A DNA stretch of 64,000 bases from Capsicum annuum. Lineage: Eukaryota > Streptophyta > Magnoliopsida > Solanales > Solanaceae. The notes under the pieces were generated by a model. The model was given only the letters and a program-made list of their open reading frames with translations, had not been told where the DNA came from and did not search any database. Both the position numbers and the translations under genes were made by a program. Shown in pieces: positions 33,426 to 43,655 of this stretch; the stretch's first letter is position 1; each line of letters begins with the position of its first letter. The stretch is taken from contig NC_061115.1 of assembly GCF_002878395.1 (NCBI RefSeq), positions 94,083,678 to 94,147,677 of the forward strand, in the 5' to 3' direction.

Positions 33426-34829
33426 TGGCTGGAGAAAAGGCTTTGAAGGAAGGGGAGAAGACGGAGGGAAAGTTCCAGTGGTGAAAGACCACCGGAAGAC
33501 GGTTCCAAAGGCCCGAAAGGAGCCTTTATTGAAGGACAAATATGTTTTGCCCGTAACACATAACTCCCCCTCGTTATACGTTCGATCCAAATATACTCAT
33601 GTTGTTACACTTTGGGTCCAAATATACTCCTGTACTATTAGAAATAGTTTAAATATACCCCTCGTTATAATTTCAGCCCAAATAGACCCTTTTTGATATA
33701 CTTTGGATTCAAATATACCTTCCCATTATACTTTTCTGTTTATATACCTTTATTTTTGACAACCACCCATTTAAACCATGTCAATTCCCTCTATTTTAAG
33801 TTCTTTTCTTGTCTTGTCATCTTCTATTTCTTTTTCTTCTCTTTTCTAATGATCCGCTTCTCATGAACCCAAACTCCTCAGTGTCTTTGCTCCACCTATT
33901 TCTGAATACTTTCCCATCGACATTAATGATCAGTTTATAAGATATATAGAAAACTTTTTCCCTGCATTTATATATGGTAATCTTCCTTAGTTGATTATTT
34001 CACGTGTAAGTTTTAAGATATGATATTAGATCAAAATGTGATGGTAGAAAGGAAATGATTTGCATTAATATCAAAACTCTAAAAAATCATTGTAAAGAAG
34101 TTTATCCACTGTGAGGCCAAGAAAACATTTAGATGATAGGGATATAAATTGTGAATGTGAATTGTTTTTGTATGCATCGAGAGGGAGTGGGCTGGGGATG
34201 GATTAAATGGGTGAGTTTGTAAAGTGGCTCACACAAATGTTTACATTTGAAGATGAGTTATTTTATTTTAAAGCTCATCGTATGTCCGTTTGTAAAAATA
34301 AAGGTAAATCACCTTTTCTTAAAAAAGGGAGGGAGTGGGGGATTAAATCAACATAAAAGTATAATGAGGGGTATATTTGAACCAAAAATATAGCAGGAGG
34401 GGTGTATTTGGATTGAAGGTATAATGAGGAGTATATTTAAACTATTTTTAATATTACAGGGGTATGTTTGGACCAAAGTAAATGGGAGGGGTCTATTTGA
34501 ACTGAAGGTATAACCCGGGGTATATTTAACTATTTCTAATTGTACAGGGGTATATTTGGCCCAAAGTATAGCAAAAGGGGTATATCTGGACAGATAATAT
34601 AATAAGGGCTATATTTTAAATATTTCTAATAGTACAGGGGTTTATTTGGCCCTTCTCCATATTGATAATAATATTGTGCAAAAAAACAATAAGAACTCCC
34701 CTATCTATTGGGGAAAATCATGCACCCCTTTCTTAGATATCATGGGATTGGAATTCTATCTTTATGGAAATAATGAGTAGTTATGCCCAAATAGGAGACT
34801 TTAAACTAAGAAAACAAGTAGAAGTTAAT

Positions 34830-35743
34830 TGTAAGATTGCTACCAAAAGTGTACGTTTTATTCATCTAGAGCTACAAATTTATAGTAAAGGAAAGCAAAC
34901 ATAACAGAATCAAATCGCTTGATTCTAGAAGATAGGACAATCAAGATGTGATCTTTTTTACCTAATTACCTAAACTATCTGCAACAAATCAGATATGATT
35001 TTATCAATCAATTAAGATCCTATAAAATCAAATCTTAACTATTCACAAATCAACACTCCCCCTCAAGTTGGCATGTAAATATCTATCATGCCTAACTTGC
35101 TTACAAGAATTTCAAATTTTGATTGAAACAAGCCTTTTGTGAAAATATCTGCAATTTGTTGATTTGTTGGGACGAAAGGCATGCACACACTTCCTTATTC
35201 AATTTTTTCTTTTATGAAATGCCTATCACTTCAACATGTTTTGTTCTATTATGTTGAACTGGATTGTGAGCAATACTTATAATCGCTTTATTGTCACAGT
35301 ACAACTTCATTGGTAAATCATGAAAAGAATAGATCTTGACCCTAACTTAATCTCAAAAGCTAGCTCATAAGGGGATGATTGTCCAAGTCCATATAAGGAG
35401 ACCAATTACCCATTCCTCTTCCGATGTGGGATACTTAACACTCTCTTCACACCCAGGGATCATTAACTGGAGTGTGGACAATATAATATGGGGGCCCAAC
35501 ATCGGTTAACAAAGATTTGGGATGGGCCTGGCTCTGATACCATGTAAGATAGGTTCCAAAAGTGTAATTTTATTCATCTGAGAGCTGCAAATTTATAGTA
35601 CAGGAAAACAAACATAACAGAATCAAATTGCTTGATTCTAGCAGATATGACAATCAAGATGTGATCTTTTTTATTTAATTATCTAAACTATCAAACCAAT
35701 TAAGATTCTACAAAATCAAATCTTAAATATTCACAAATCAACA
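34830..35743 (-). mobile_element. Copia/TRIM chimera bounded by copia LTRs, TSD TTAAT
   Basis: Copia LTRs 34830-35055 and 35543-35743 (both begin TGTAAGAT on the + strand; the right copy lacks about 25 bp). The TSD TTAAT lies at 34825-34829 and 35744-35748. Inside: the copia 3' end with RNase H (35056-35320; minus strand [27 protein letters not shown]), then a whole TRIM LTR (35321-35440) and TRIM internal region with primer site (35441-35542), joined directly to the copia LTR at TGTAAGA. The TRIM is of the family at 41693-42033. Confidence 0.85.
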
Positions 35744-35748
35744 TTAAT

Positions 35749-36048
35749 GTTACACTTCTCATAACTACCTAACAATGTAAGGAAAGAAGTGTCCAATTTG
35801 CACCAAAAACACATGCCTATTTGCTTCAATTTGGGTGTGAACTTCCAGTTCCCTTGTTCGATATTTGCAGCTCTTTTGGGCCTCCATGTGGGCCCTGAAC
35901 TTCCTCCTCTTCCGCTTGGACTTGGACCATAAGATATGTGTAGTGCTTAGCTTATTCTTCACCGTAATTCTTGGACTCATTTTTTGGATCTTCTTTCGGA
36001 ATACCTATCTTTTTAGTTTCCTATTGAAGCCCAATAACCTTCACTTAT
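35749..36048. other. Unrecognised stretch left of an L1
   Basis: Contains CATGTGGGCCCTGAACTTCC and a 61-codon + frame with no known signature. It ends in AACTCCGTAGTTT, the L1 target site. Confidence 0.35.
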
Positions 36049-37216
36049 AACTCCGTAGTTTTTTTGATAAGGTAAATGATTTATTCACAAATAGGGCAAA
36101 AACCCCGTATAGAAGCCGTATACCAAAAGAAGAGAACCTACATCAAAATATGATTCTCAACGAAAGAGATCCAATCCTCTATGCAACTAGGGACCTCATA
36201 AGTACAACAAAAAGAAATAGACACAGAACACTACTTCACAATTTTACAAAATCTTGCTCTACCCTGCAAATGCTCTCGTGTTTCTCTTTCCAAGTGACCC
36301 ACATGATTGCTAATGAGGCAACACTCCATGCCCTTGAGCTTCTCTTCACTCTCCTATAAGTCCCAACTTTGGAAAGCCTCCTTCACTCTTCCCGACATCA
36401 CCCATTGTATCATAAACAAGTTGAGGGTCCCCCTTCATAACTAATTAGCCACGGTACTTATGCAATAGGGGATGATCTACATTTTAGCCTGCACTCTTAC
36501 ACATAAAGGCTCCAAATAACATTCGTGATCCTCCATTTTCTCAGATTTTCCACGGTTAAGATCACATTCCTTGCCGTCAATCATACAAATTCCTCGGAGC
36601 TCTTGGGATCCAAATACAGTCGTATGGGGAAGTACATTCCCCTCTTACTAGTAATATCTTGTAATAAGAGCTAACAGTAAATAAGCCATCTCCATAGATT
36701 CGCTAAATTATAAAGAATTGCTCACCTATACAAAAAACTCAATCACACTGTGAAATTCTTGCATCTTCCAGCCCTGTAGGTTCCTTTTAAATCTCAAATC
36801 CCAGTGAATAACTCCCTCGTGAGATCCACGAATTTATTGGATTGTCGCCTCTCATTAGGTTAGTACACAATATACATTAGGACAGACTTCCCTCAACTTA
36901 TTCTCCCCGCACCACTTATATTCCCAGAAACCAATCTTGCTTCCATCCCCAACCTTAATGGAAATACAAATAACAACAACAGCAACATACCCATTAAAAT
37001 CCCATAAGAGGTCTGGGGAGGGTAAAGTGTATGCAGACCTTACCACTACTCCGGGGAGGTAGGGAGGCTGTTTTCGAAAGGCTCTCGGCTCAAGTGTAGC
37101 AAATCTAGGTACAAAGAAGCAGAAAACAGTGAAGAAAATATGACAACTAATCAACCACAACAAAACAATAATCAACAACAAACTAGTGCAATAATCTAAA
37201 CAAAATGAACAATTTT

Positions 37217-37328
37217 GTTGTTCGGGCTCTTCAAAAATGTCGATGGATGTGTGTCAGGTCCGTCAAAACTAGTGCATTTCTAGAGGATCCGACATGGGTG
37301 CACATCATTTTTGGAGTGCCCGAGCAAC
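37217..37328. repeat. 112-bp foldback MITE, copy 2
   Basis: GTTGTTCGGGCTC ... CCGAGCAAC, palindromic around GTGCATTTCTAGAGGATCCG. Same family and exactly the same length as 2568-2679. Confidence 0.7.
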
Positions 37329-37350
37329 ATAGATGAACAACAATGTAGAT

Positions 37351-38102
37351 TGATATGAGTACGACCTCGTAGGTGGACATTTTTTGAGCATGTCAAAGCA
37401 AACCGAGAGAAGGCCCGAGCTTAAGTGTAAATGAAGCCCAAAACTGCCCCTATGTATGCACTCCATGGGTGGCCCTTTGGAGCCCTTTCATTAAAGAGGC
37501 ACTTTTGTTATTTTTAGTCTTATTTTGTGATGTAATATAAATAGAACAACTTAGGTTTTTTGAGAGTTAGTTGATTATTTTTGAGACTTGAAACTTGTAA
37601 CACTTAAAAGTTCTCTCTAAGTCTTGAGAGGAACTCCAAAACCGAAACTACGGCTAGGTAAGCGAAGATTCACTTGTGTTTGCATTGTTGGCTTGATACG
37701 TTGGTGTTTAGAGGAGGTAACGTCCCTCTTGTGTCAACATAGGAGTTAGGTTTATGTTGTGTGTGGTGTTAAAGGTCCAAGAGTGGAATAGACTCTTGGT
37801 TTTTAAGATTATTCCTACATTTGTCTAGCTATCTATCTTGTATCTTGTTGTTTCCATCAGTTTCTTGTTGTATTAATGTAACCCGTGAGTTTCTTGTTGC
37901 TGTAATATTGTTGTTCTTGCCTTGTGTTGCTAATTTAGTTTGGTGGTTGGCTGGAAATTAGGTGTTAAACACCCCATTACATTTTGTTCTTGTTGTTGAT
38001 CTTGAATCCGAGAGGGGTCACTCAAAGGGGTCCTTGGTTCTCTTGAACTTGTGGACTGTTTTGGGTGTTTGTTTTCGTGTGTTATTGGTCGTTCTTGTAT
38101 CA
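37351..38102 (+). repeat. Solo LTR of a Ty3/gypsy-type element, TSD TAGAT
   Basis: 752 bp from TGATATGAG to CTTGTATCA, with inverted TGATA/TATCA ends. The perfect TSD TAGAT lies at 37346-37350 and 38103-38107. A TATA-like TATAAATAG stands at 37548-37556. Layout and the end motif are similar to the LTR of gypsy D (its complement also starts TGATACA), so it is a relative in opposite orientation. No internal sequence, so it is a product of LTR-LTR recombination. Confidence 0.85.
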
Positions 38103-39143
38103 TAGATATCTATGGCTAAATCCTAAACAACCATACTGTAGTGCACGACAACACTCCCACCCGACTATCCTTCTACTCTAATACGCGTCCTCCACATACC
38201 CTTATTTAAGGTCATGTCCTCGGTAACATGAATATTTGTCATGTCCCGTCTAATCACCTCACCCCAATACTATTTGGCTTACCTCTACCCTTATTCCTGC
38301 TTACTATATCCAACCTCTCGCACCTCCTCACTAGAGCGTTTGAACCTCGCCTCATCACATGCCCAAACCATCTCGATCTTGTTTCCCTCATCTTGTCCAC
38401 CATGTAGGTCACTCCCACCTTATCTTGAGTAACCTCATTCCTGATTCTATCACACCTAGTATGTCCACACATCTATCTCAACATCCTCATCTCTGCGGCA
38501 TGCGGCATGCCTCTTCTAAACATGGGAGTTTTCGACTGGCCAACACTCCGTCTCATATAGCGATGTCGGTCTAAACACTACTCTATAAAACTTACCTTTA
38601 AGTATCAGTGGTATCTTTTTGCCATACAAGATCCGGAGGCAAGCCTTCACTTTATTCATGCCACACCAATACGATGAGTGACATCACCATCTAGGACCCC
38701 ACTACCTTGGATAACAGAGCCAAGATATTTGAAACGATCACTCTTGGGGAGAGCTTATGTGTCTAGACACACTTCCACGCCTTCCTTATGCAACCTCTCG
38801 TTGAATTTGCACTTCAGATACTCCGTCTTGGTCCTGCTCAACTTAAACCCTTTAACTTCTGGAGTTTATCTCCACACCTACAACCTATCATTCACGTCGC
38901 TACGCGTCTCATCTATCTGTACTATGTCATCTACAATTAGCATATACCCGGACACTTCATCTTGGATACACCGAGCAAATACGTCCGCATTCATCTTGGA
39001 TACACCGAGCAAATACGTCCGCAAAAATCTGCCCACCCCTTCATAATGCTCCTCCACGAACTACACCGTATGGAGTTACAATGTTTCTAGTCCTCCATCC
39101 CCCTTCCATGGTACCATACTTTTTAGCTACCACCTTCCTCCAA

Positions 39144-39503
39144 CAGTGTTATCAAAGGCGCGCTTAAGCCCTAAAGCGAGGCTCATGTTGAGCGCTTCAC
39201 CTCGCTTTCTGTGTGCTTCCCTGTTTTCATTGAGTTTCTAAGGCATACTTTTCCTTGTCGATGAGTCTATTCTGAAGAGGCAACTCTAAGGAATTGATAT
39301 TTCACTTTATCTTAATTGTTTTTCAATTTTTTTTTTCATATATTTGTCATTCATGCTTATAATTATTAGTCATGGACTAAACATAGAGATTTGTACCTTT
39401 TATCCCTTTGCACCTTTTTTCATTGAAACCCACACTTTTATTTGCGCTTTAAGCCTCAACAAACCTTAGAGCCTTTTTGTGATTTTCGCTTTTGATAATA
39501 CTA
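39144..39503. repeat. hAT-type MITE in the L1
   Basis: 360 bp, begins CAGTGTTATCAAAGGCG, ends with the inverse CGCTTTTGATAATACTA. Flanks TCCTCCAA (39136-39143) and CCCTCCAA (39504-39511) form an 8-bp TSD with one mismatch; the L1 sequence reads on across it. Confidence 0.8.
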
Positions 39504-40107
39504 CCCTCCAAAAAAGCATTCTCCTCCACCCTAAATCTCAATATCCACTTCTCCAGCATAGCTTTATTGAACACCTTGAGGTCTTGCCGAGTCCTCCCCA
39601 TTCGTTCATGATGATGCTTCCTAGTGCCTTCTGATGTGCCCCATAAGAAGTTACACTGAAGACTTTCCAGCCTATTACTTAGCGTACTGGGGCCTGCAAA
39701 AGTAGCATGAAATATTTAGGCATTTGATCAACACTTCCTCCCCCCCTTTCGACATTTACCTCTTTTGCCATCCCGCTAGCAGCTTCTCCATTCTCTCATT
39801 CACCTTGTTCCACACTGCAAGGTCTTTGCTAGAAGCATCCAAAGGTAGACCCATATAAGAAATAGTTAGAGTACTCACCTTGCAATTCAGCATATGTGCT
39901 ATCTCCTCAATATTATTCACTACTCCCGCTGGAGTGATCTCACATTTTTTAACCTTGCAATTCAGCACATGTGCTATCTCCTCAATATTATTCACTACTC
40001 CCGCTGGAGTGATCTCACATTTTCTAACATTGATCTTAAGGCCTAAATCAACCTGGAACCAAATAAGAATCTGTCTCAAATGATCTTAGCTGGCAACTCC
40101 GTAGTTT

Positions 40108-41113
40108 GAGGCCTTGGTGATGGTGTTGTTAATACCTTTATAGCTTCATCCTTGCCGATGGAGCTACCACCTACTAAAGGTGAAACCTTGGTTCACCAAC
40201 CAATTCTACTATATCAATAGGTTATTAGTTTCTTCTGGTTATTGTAATACCCAATTTTGATGTTCCGACTACTATACATCATCTTCCCATCCAAACCCAA
40301 TAACTTCAATAAATACCCACTTTCAGGGTTCATTTATTATTCTAGTATAATCATTTTTGTACTCATAAGTATCTTCCATATACATGAATAAGCATCATAA
40401 ATTAACAGTGGGCAGTGGAATTATCTCTTGAGACCAAACCCTAAAAATTCAACTTTGGGGTGTTTTTGGTGGTTCTTGAAAAATCTGAGAAATAAATGTT
40501 TTTGGATTTTGTATCAACATCTGATCAAGTAAAATCTATGGGAAGTAACATTAAATGCTTACATTAATGGGTGTAGCAATGTTAGGCCGAACCCCTTTCG
40601 AAAAGCTCTAAAAAATCTTTCAAACTTCTTTACATTTTCTTTCCCCAAATGTCGGGTATCTATAGATTGAGGGCCCTCACGTGGTGATGTTCTATCCTTG
40701 CTTGGGTCAAGACTGATACGAGGTGATTGCGAGATCAGGTGACTTGCCCAGGCCCAGGCCTTGTGATTGGCTTGTAATGTCACAAACTTCTGTGTATCTT
40801 GTTTTCTCCTGGAAGTTGGCCAGCCTAGCTTCCTTTCGATGCGAGGCCTTTGGGAGACTGTGCATCTGCCTAGTACGAATTGTCAAGATAATCTTGTGAC
40901 GAAACTTTAATGTCTTGTCTCGGACCCTTGGCACAGTTGCTAGGGCACCCTCTCTCACGACATGGAACCATTGAAAAGGGCCCTAAAACTCAGTTCCTTC
41001 TCCAACTTAAATCTTTGATCTTTCCTTATTATACCAATTTAAGTCATTTCCAAGCCCTACCATATACATACATTATCATGTCCCCGAACACTTAACCATA
41101 GTCATGTGAATTG
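40108..41113. other. No gene recognised; possibly old LTR sequence
   Basis: A TGTAATACCC motif at 40245 looks like the start of a gypsy-type LTR but has no partner. 41000-41113 is repeated at 41262-41403. No coding signature. Confidence 0.3.
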
Positions 41114-41118
41114 GTTTG

Positions 41119-41243
41119 TGTTACAACCTTAGGAGAACCACACCCCAAAAACTAGCTATTAAGGTGGGAGAGCCCAAGGCTATAAATACTCCACATTAAT
41201 ACTTTGTAGTACCGATGTGGGACTTCTGCAATGGATCATTACA
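41119..41243. repeat. TRIM-size solo LTR, TSD GTTTG
   Basis: 125 bp, TGTTACAACC ... GATCATTACA. The TSD GTTTG is at 41114-41118 and 41244-41248. Contains CTATAAATACTCCACA and ACCGATGTGGGACT, a layout like other TRIM LTRs in this window but a different family. Confidence 0.75.
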
Positions 41244-41692
41244 GTTTGAGCGTGTGTTTCTTCTCCAACTTTAGTCAGATCTTTCCTTCTTATTTTTTGA
41301 ATTTAAGTCTTCTTATTTTATGAATTTAAGTCACTTCCAAGCCCTACCATACACACACTATCATGTCCCGAACAATTCCCCCATAGTCATGTGAATTCGT
41401 TTCCATGACGGTTGTTGTTGTCCTTTTTTAAAATTTTAATACTTGCCTGGAAAAAGACCCCAAACTTTCGTTGTTATGGTCGTCGTCATCTTTTTTTTTT
41501 TTTTTTTTCGGTGATGGTTTTTTTGATAACTAATTGTAATATGACAAATTATGGTGAATAGTAGTTGTGTTTTAGCATTGATCAGACTAACTTATTATGA
41601 TTTTAAAATAATGTATTATCTAGTTCTTTTTAACATTGATAATTTTATGTCAGACTTAATTAATGTTAAAAAAATACATGAGGCTTTGCAGT

Positions 41693-42033
41693 TGTTAAGA
41701 AATGGATCTGGGACCTAACTCAACCTCAAAAGCTAGGTCATGGAGGAGGATTGCCCAAGACTATATAAGGAGACCAAGGACCCTTTAACCCACCGATGTG
41801 GGACTCCACCCCCAACCCCCCACCCCGCACACCTAGGAATGGACATCTGGAGTGTCGACAATATAAGATGGGGGGCATAACATCGGAAACAAATGAATTG
41901 GGTGGGCCTGGCTCTGATACCATGTTAAGAAATGGACCTGGGACCTAACTCAACCTTAAAAGCTAGTTCATGAGGGGAGGATTGCCCAAGACCATATAAG
42001 GAGCCTTTAACCCACCGATATGGGACTCCAACA
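41693..42033 (-). mobile_element. Complete TRIM retrotransposon, TSD GCAGT
   Basis: 341 bp in total. The LTRs are 41693-41810 and 41923-42033 (TGTTAAGAAATGG ... GGGACTCCAACA on the + strand). The primer site GGCTCTGATACCA touches the right LTR. The TSD GCAGT is at 41688-41692 and 42034-42038. No coding capacity; it must be moved by proteins of another element. Same family as 58101-58436 and as the TRIM piece at 35321-35542. Confidence 0.92.
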
Positions 42034-42038
42034 GCAGT

Positions 42039-42506
42039 GAAGCAGTGAAGGCTGCAGTTGCTGGTGTGCTACTCTTAATTCCAGAGGCAGAGGAAAATAA
42101 TTCCTATTGGGTGACAACATATACCAATTATATGTAAAATAATTTTCTTTTAAATACTTTATACTATTGAGGTCATGGTAACTGTTGCTTGAAATTGTTT
42201 CCCTCGCATGATTTTTTTTCAATTGGTTCGACGGATGGAGTCATTAAATAACCATACAAAGGTTAAAGTCACATCAACTGGCTTATAAATCCTCATGGTA
42301 GCTTGATATTGCATTACCGCGTGAACGTCTCTATCAATGAAGCATAACCTTTACTCGCCAACTGTGTCAACCTTATTTTAGTAACCAGTAAGTTGGAAGT
42401 TTGGTGGTCAAATATTGTCCATAGTGTTGCTAATTGAGGAGTAAGATAACACTTGACACTGACTTTTTCAATATGATATACCCTAATTGCATTGTTTTGT
42501 TATCAG
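42039..42506. other. Intron sequence before the next ULP2 exon
   Basis: AT-rich. Ends in a T-rich tract and the acceptor GTTATCAG at 42506. Nothing else recognised. Confidence 0.5.
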
Positions 42507-42603
42507 GTATCTCCAGAAGACGAAACCTCATGCAGATGTAGATGAGTATCACTTTTTCAATACATACTTTTACCAGAAGCTCAAAGAGGCTGTACTGAGC
42601 AAG
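42507..42603 (+). CDS. ULP2-like SUMO protease exon, peptidase domain
   Basis: 97 nt between TTATCAG (ends 42506) and GTATTA (42604). Its first base completes Arg, then YLQKTKPHADVDEYHFFNTY and FYQKLKEAVLSK, ending in phase 0. Together with the exon 20.4 kb upstream it restores the family block IMNFYIRYLQ + HFFNTYFYxKLKEAV. Exact phase fit over that distance is strong support for one gene. Confidence 0.9.
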
Positions 42604-43099
42604 GTATTATCTTCCATCTGAAGGGAAAGTTTTTTCATGCAAGTTTAACTGATAAATTTTGGCGATCTAATGCTAGTGCTTCTCTAATTTCCATATTGAT
42701 AACTTGGTTACCAAGTATAGGTAAAATACTGGTGTGTGAAAGTATCTAGTATGGTACGTGTAGGTCGTTTGCTAATTTTTAGCATATTTTTGTTGTTCTG
42801 TGCTAAGTGGTCATTGTGTAGACGTTGACACGGGTACGTCAAGACAAAATGAAAGTTTTTTGTGTTATAGATCAATACTGAACTAGGTAGATTGATCCCA
42901 AAAGTACTGAGCTTGTTTGCAGCTTCTTTTTGATGGGCAAGCATGGAGAAGAGTGCATCGCCATCTTTATTTATTTTTTCTGAGAAGTTTAAATATTTAA
43001 GGTAAATTGACCCTGTAAAAGGCACTCAGTCTTGGGCTCTGATTGATTGTTGGTGTGTTGTCTTTGTCTTAGTAGTATTTATTCTCTTGATATTGTATG

Positions 43100-43374
43100 T
43101 GTTGAAGTCTAACCATCTCATCTAAATGTTTAAAGTGTTAGGAGAGAGCACACGTTAATTAATTATGTCCCAACACACCTTTCATGTGCGGGCCTGATTC
43201 TTTTTCATGGGCCAAACATGTGGAAATTCTTTTGATAATGCGTGGCAGTGAGACTTGTACCCAAGATCTCTGCCTATTCCGATACCATGTTGAAGTGTGA
43301 GCAACCATCTAATTTAAAAGCTTAAGATTTAAAGAAAACACACATCTATTTAATTAATTATGTCTTTATATGCA
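43100..43374 (-). mobile_element. Complete TRIM in the short ULP2 intron, TSD GTATG
   Basis: 275 bp. The LTRs are about 43100-43175 and 43288-43374 (both begin TGTTGAAGT and contain TTAATTAATTATGTC). The primer site, complement of TGGTATCGGA, lies at 43278-43287. The TSD GTATG is at 43095-43099 and 43375-43379. A different TRIM family from 41693-42033. It makes up nearly a third of the 954-bp intron between two protease exons. Confidence 0.85.
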
Positions 43375-43557
43375 GTATGGATGCGCTGAAGACAAAACAT
43401 AAAGTTGCAGGCTATATCATTTGTACTTAATTTTCTAATGGAATATATACTGAATACTCAGGAACTATGTGATCCTATCCTTATTTTCTTTCCTAGTTCT
43501 TGCAGTGTATCACATCCTTCGAATATCAAATTGAATCCAGTTTCTAATTTTCTACAG

Positions 43558-43655
43558 CAAAATGAAAAGGAAGCTTTATTTGTCAGACTACGAAGGTGGT
43601 GGAAAGGAGTGAATATATTTGAGAAAGCCTATATATTTCTTCCCATACATGAAGA
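43558..43655 (+). CDS. ULP2-like SUMO protease exon, peptidase domain
   Basis: 98 nt between TTTTCTACAG (ends 43557) and GTGAGT (43656). Reads QNEKEALFVRLRRWWKGVNI and FEKAYIFLPIHE, then GA of an Asp/Glu codon. The RRWWKGVNIFxKxYIFxPIH block directly precedes the catalytic His motif (LHW) of the C48 family. The next exon is not in the window as far as I can see; gypsy C begins 1.76 kb downstream. Confidence 0.9.

Larger units (their letters stand above)
27828..33566 (-). mobile_element. L1-type LINE, near full length, TSD CCCCTCGTTATACGTT
   Basis: The perfect 16-bp TSD lies at 27812-27827 and 33567-33582. The A tail appears as T's at 27826-27838. Minus-strand order: ORF1 (from 33425), ORF2 endonuclease (31469-30954), RT (30401-29390, with the YADD box at 29397-29414) and zinc-binding C-terminus (28681-27929). 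About 5.7 kb, the size of a plant L1. Many frameshifts, including a 56-bp tandem duplication at 28951-29062. It sits in the left arm of the MULE. Confidence 0.93.
27766..34658. mobile_element. Long-TIR MULE, TSD ATATTGATAAT, interrupted by an L1
   Basis: Outer ends GGAGAAGGG and CCCTTCTCC, with an 11-bp TSD ATATTGATAAT at 27755-27765 and 34659-34669. Without the inserted L1 (27828-33582 including one TSD copy) it is about 1.14 kb. Its arms (27766-27827 plus 33583-33740; 34340-34658) are inverted copies built of repeated GGGTATATTTGAACC-like units about 60-70 bp apart. No transposase. Mutator-like by TSD length and long TIRs. Confidence 0.85.
36966..39020 (-). mobile_element. RTE-type LINE fragment split by solo LTR and MITE
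   Basis: 3' tail and UTR at 36966-37216 (complement of AACAACAACAGCAACATACCC and GGTCTGGGGAGGGT). The coding end is at 38158-39020 ([25 protein letters not shown] at 38340-38420; thumb/palm remnants up to the mutated FADD region at about 38940). The two parts are separated by a foldback MITE and a solo LTR. Both L1 flanks continue outside it, so the RTE inserted into the L1. Confidence 0.75.
36062..40094 (-). mobile_element. 5'-truncated L1-type LINE, TSD AACTCCGTAGTTT
   Basis: The 13-bp TSD is at 36049-36061 and 40095-40107. The A tail appears as T's at 36059-36065. From the right: RT C-terminus (39756-40079; KINVRKCEITPAGVVNNIEE, YMGLPLDASSKD), the following region (39020-39143, 39504-39750; RVEENAFWRKVVAKKYG in one frame), and after a nested RTE the zinc-binding part (36060-36960; LTVENLRKWRITNV in one frame). 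Nested: RTE 36966-39020, hAT MITE 39144-39503. A 75-bp in-frame tandem duplication lies in the RT piece. Confidence 0.8.
4621..43655 (+). other. Visible span of a ULP2-like SUMO protease gene (six exons)
   Basis: Exons at 4621-4669, 21651-21730, 21834-21863, 21972-22067, 42507-42603 and 43558-43655 join into one frame of about 450 nt. Phases match at every junction: 0, 2, 2, 2, 0. The intron sizes are about 17.0 kb, 103 bp, 108 bp, 20.4 kb and 0.95 kb. The joined protein contains the ULP2-type start of the C48 peptidase domain (YYPSRVDPESVEI, LAPEAYLSSTIMNFYIRYLQ, HFFNTYFYQKL, LRRWWKGVNIFEKAYIFLPI). In this family the next block begins with the catalytic His (LHW). I did not find it downstream, so it must lie beyond the gypsy insertion that starts at 45414. 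Expression is not shown by the sequence. Confidence 0.8.

Noticed and set aside
33426..33590. 55-codon upstream extension of L1 ORF1
   Set aside because: Its ATG lies in flanking MULE sequence beyond the L1 5' border (TSD 33567-33582); the first ATG inside the element is at 33425.
41490..41510. T homopolymer of about 20 bp as a LINE tail
   Set aside because: No LINE sequence or TSD next to it; treated as a simple repeat.
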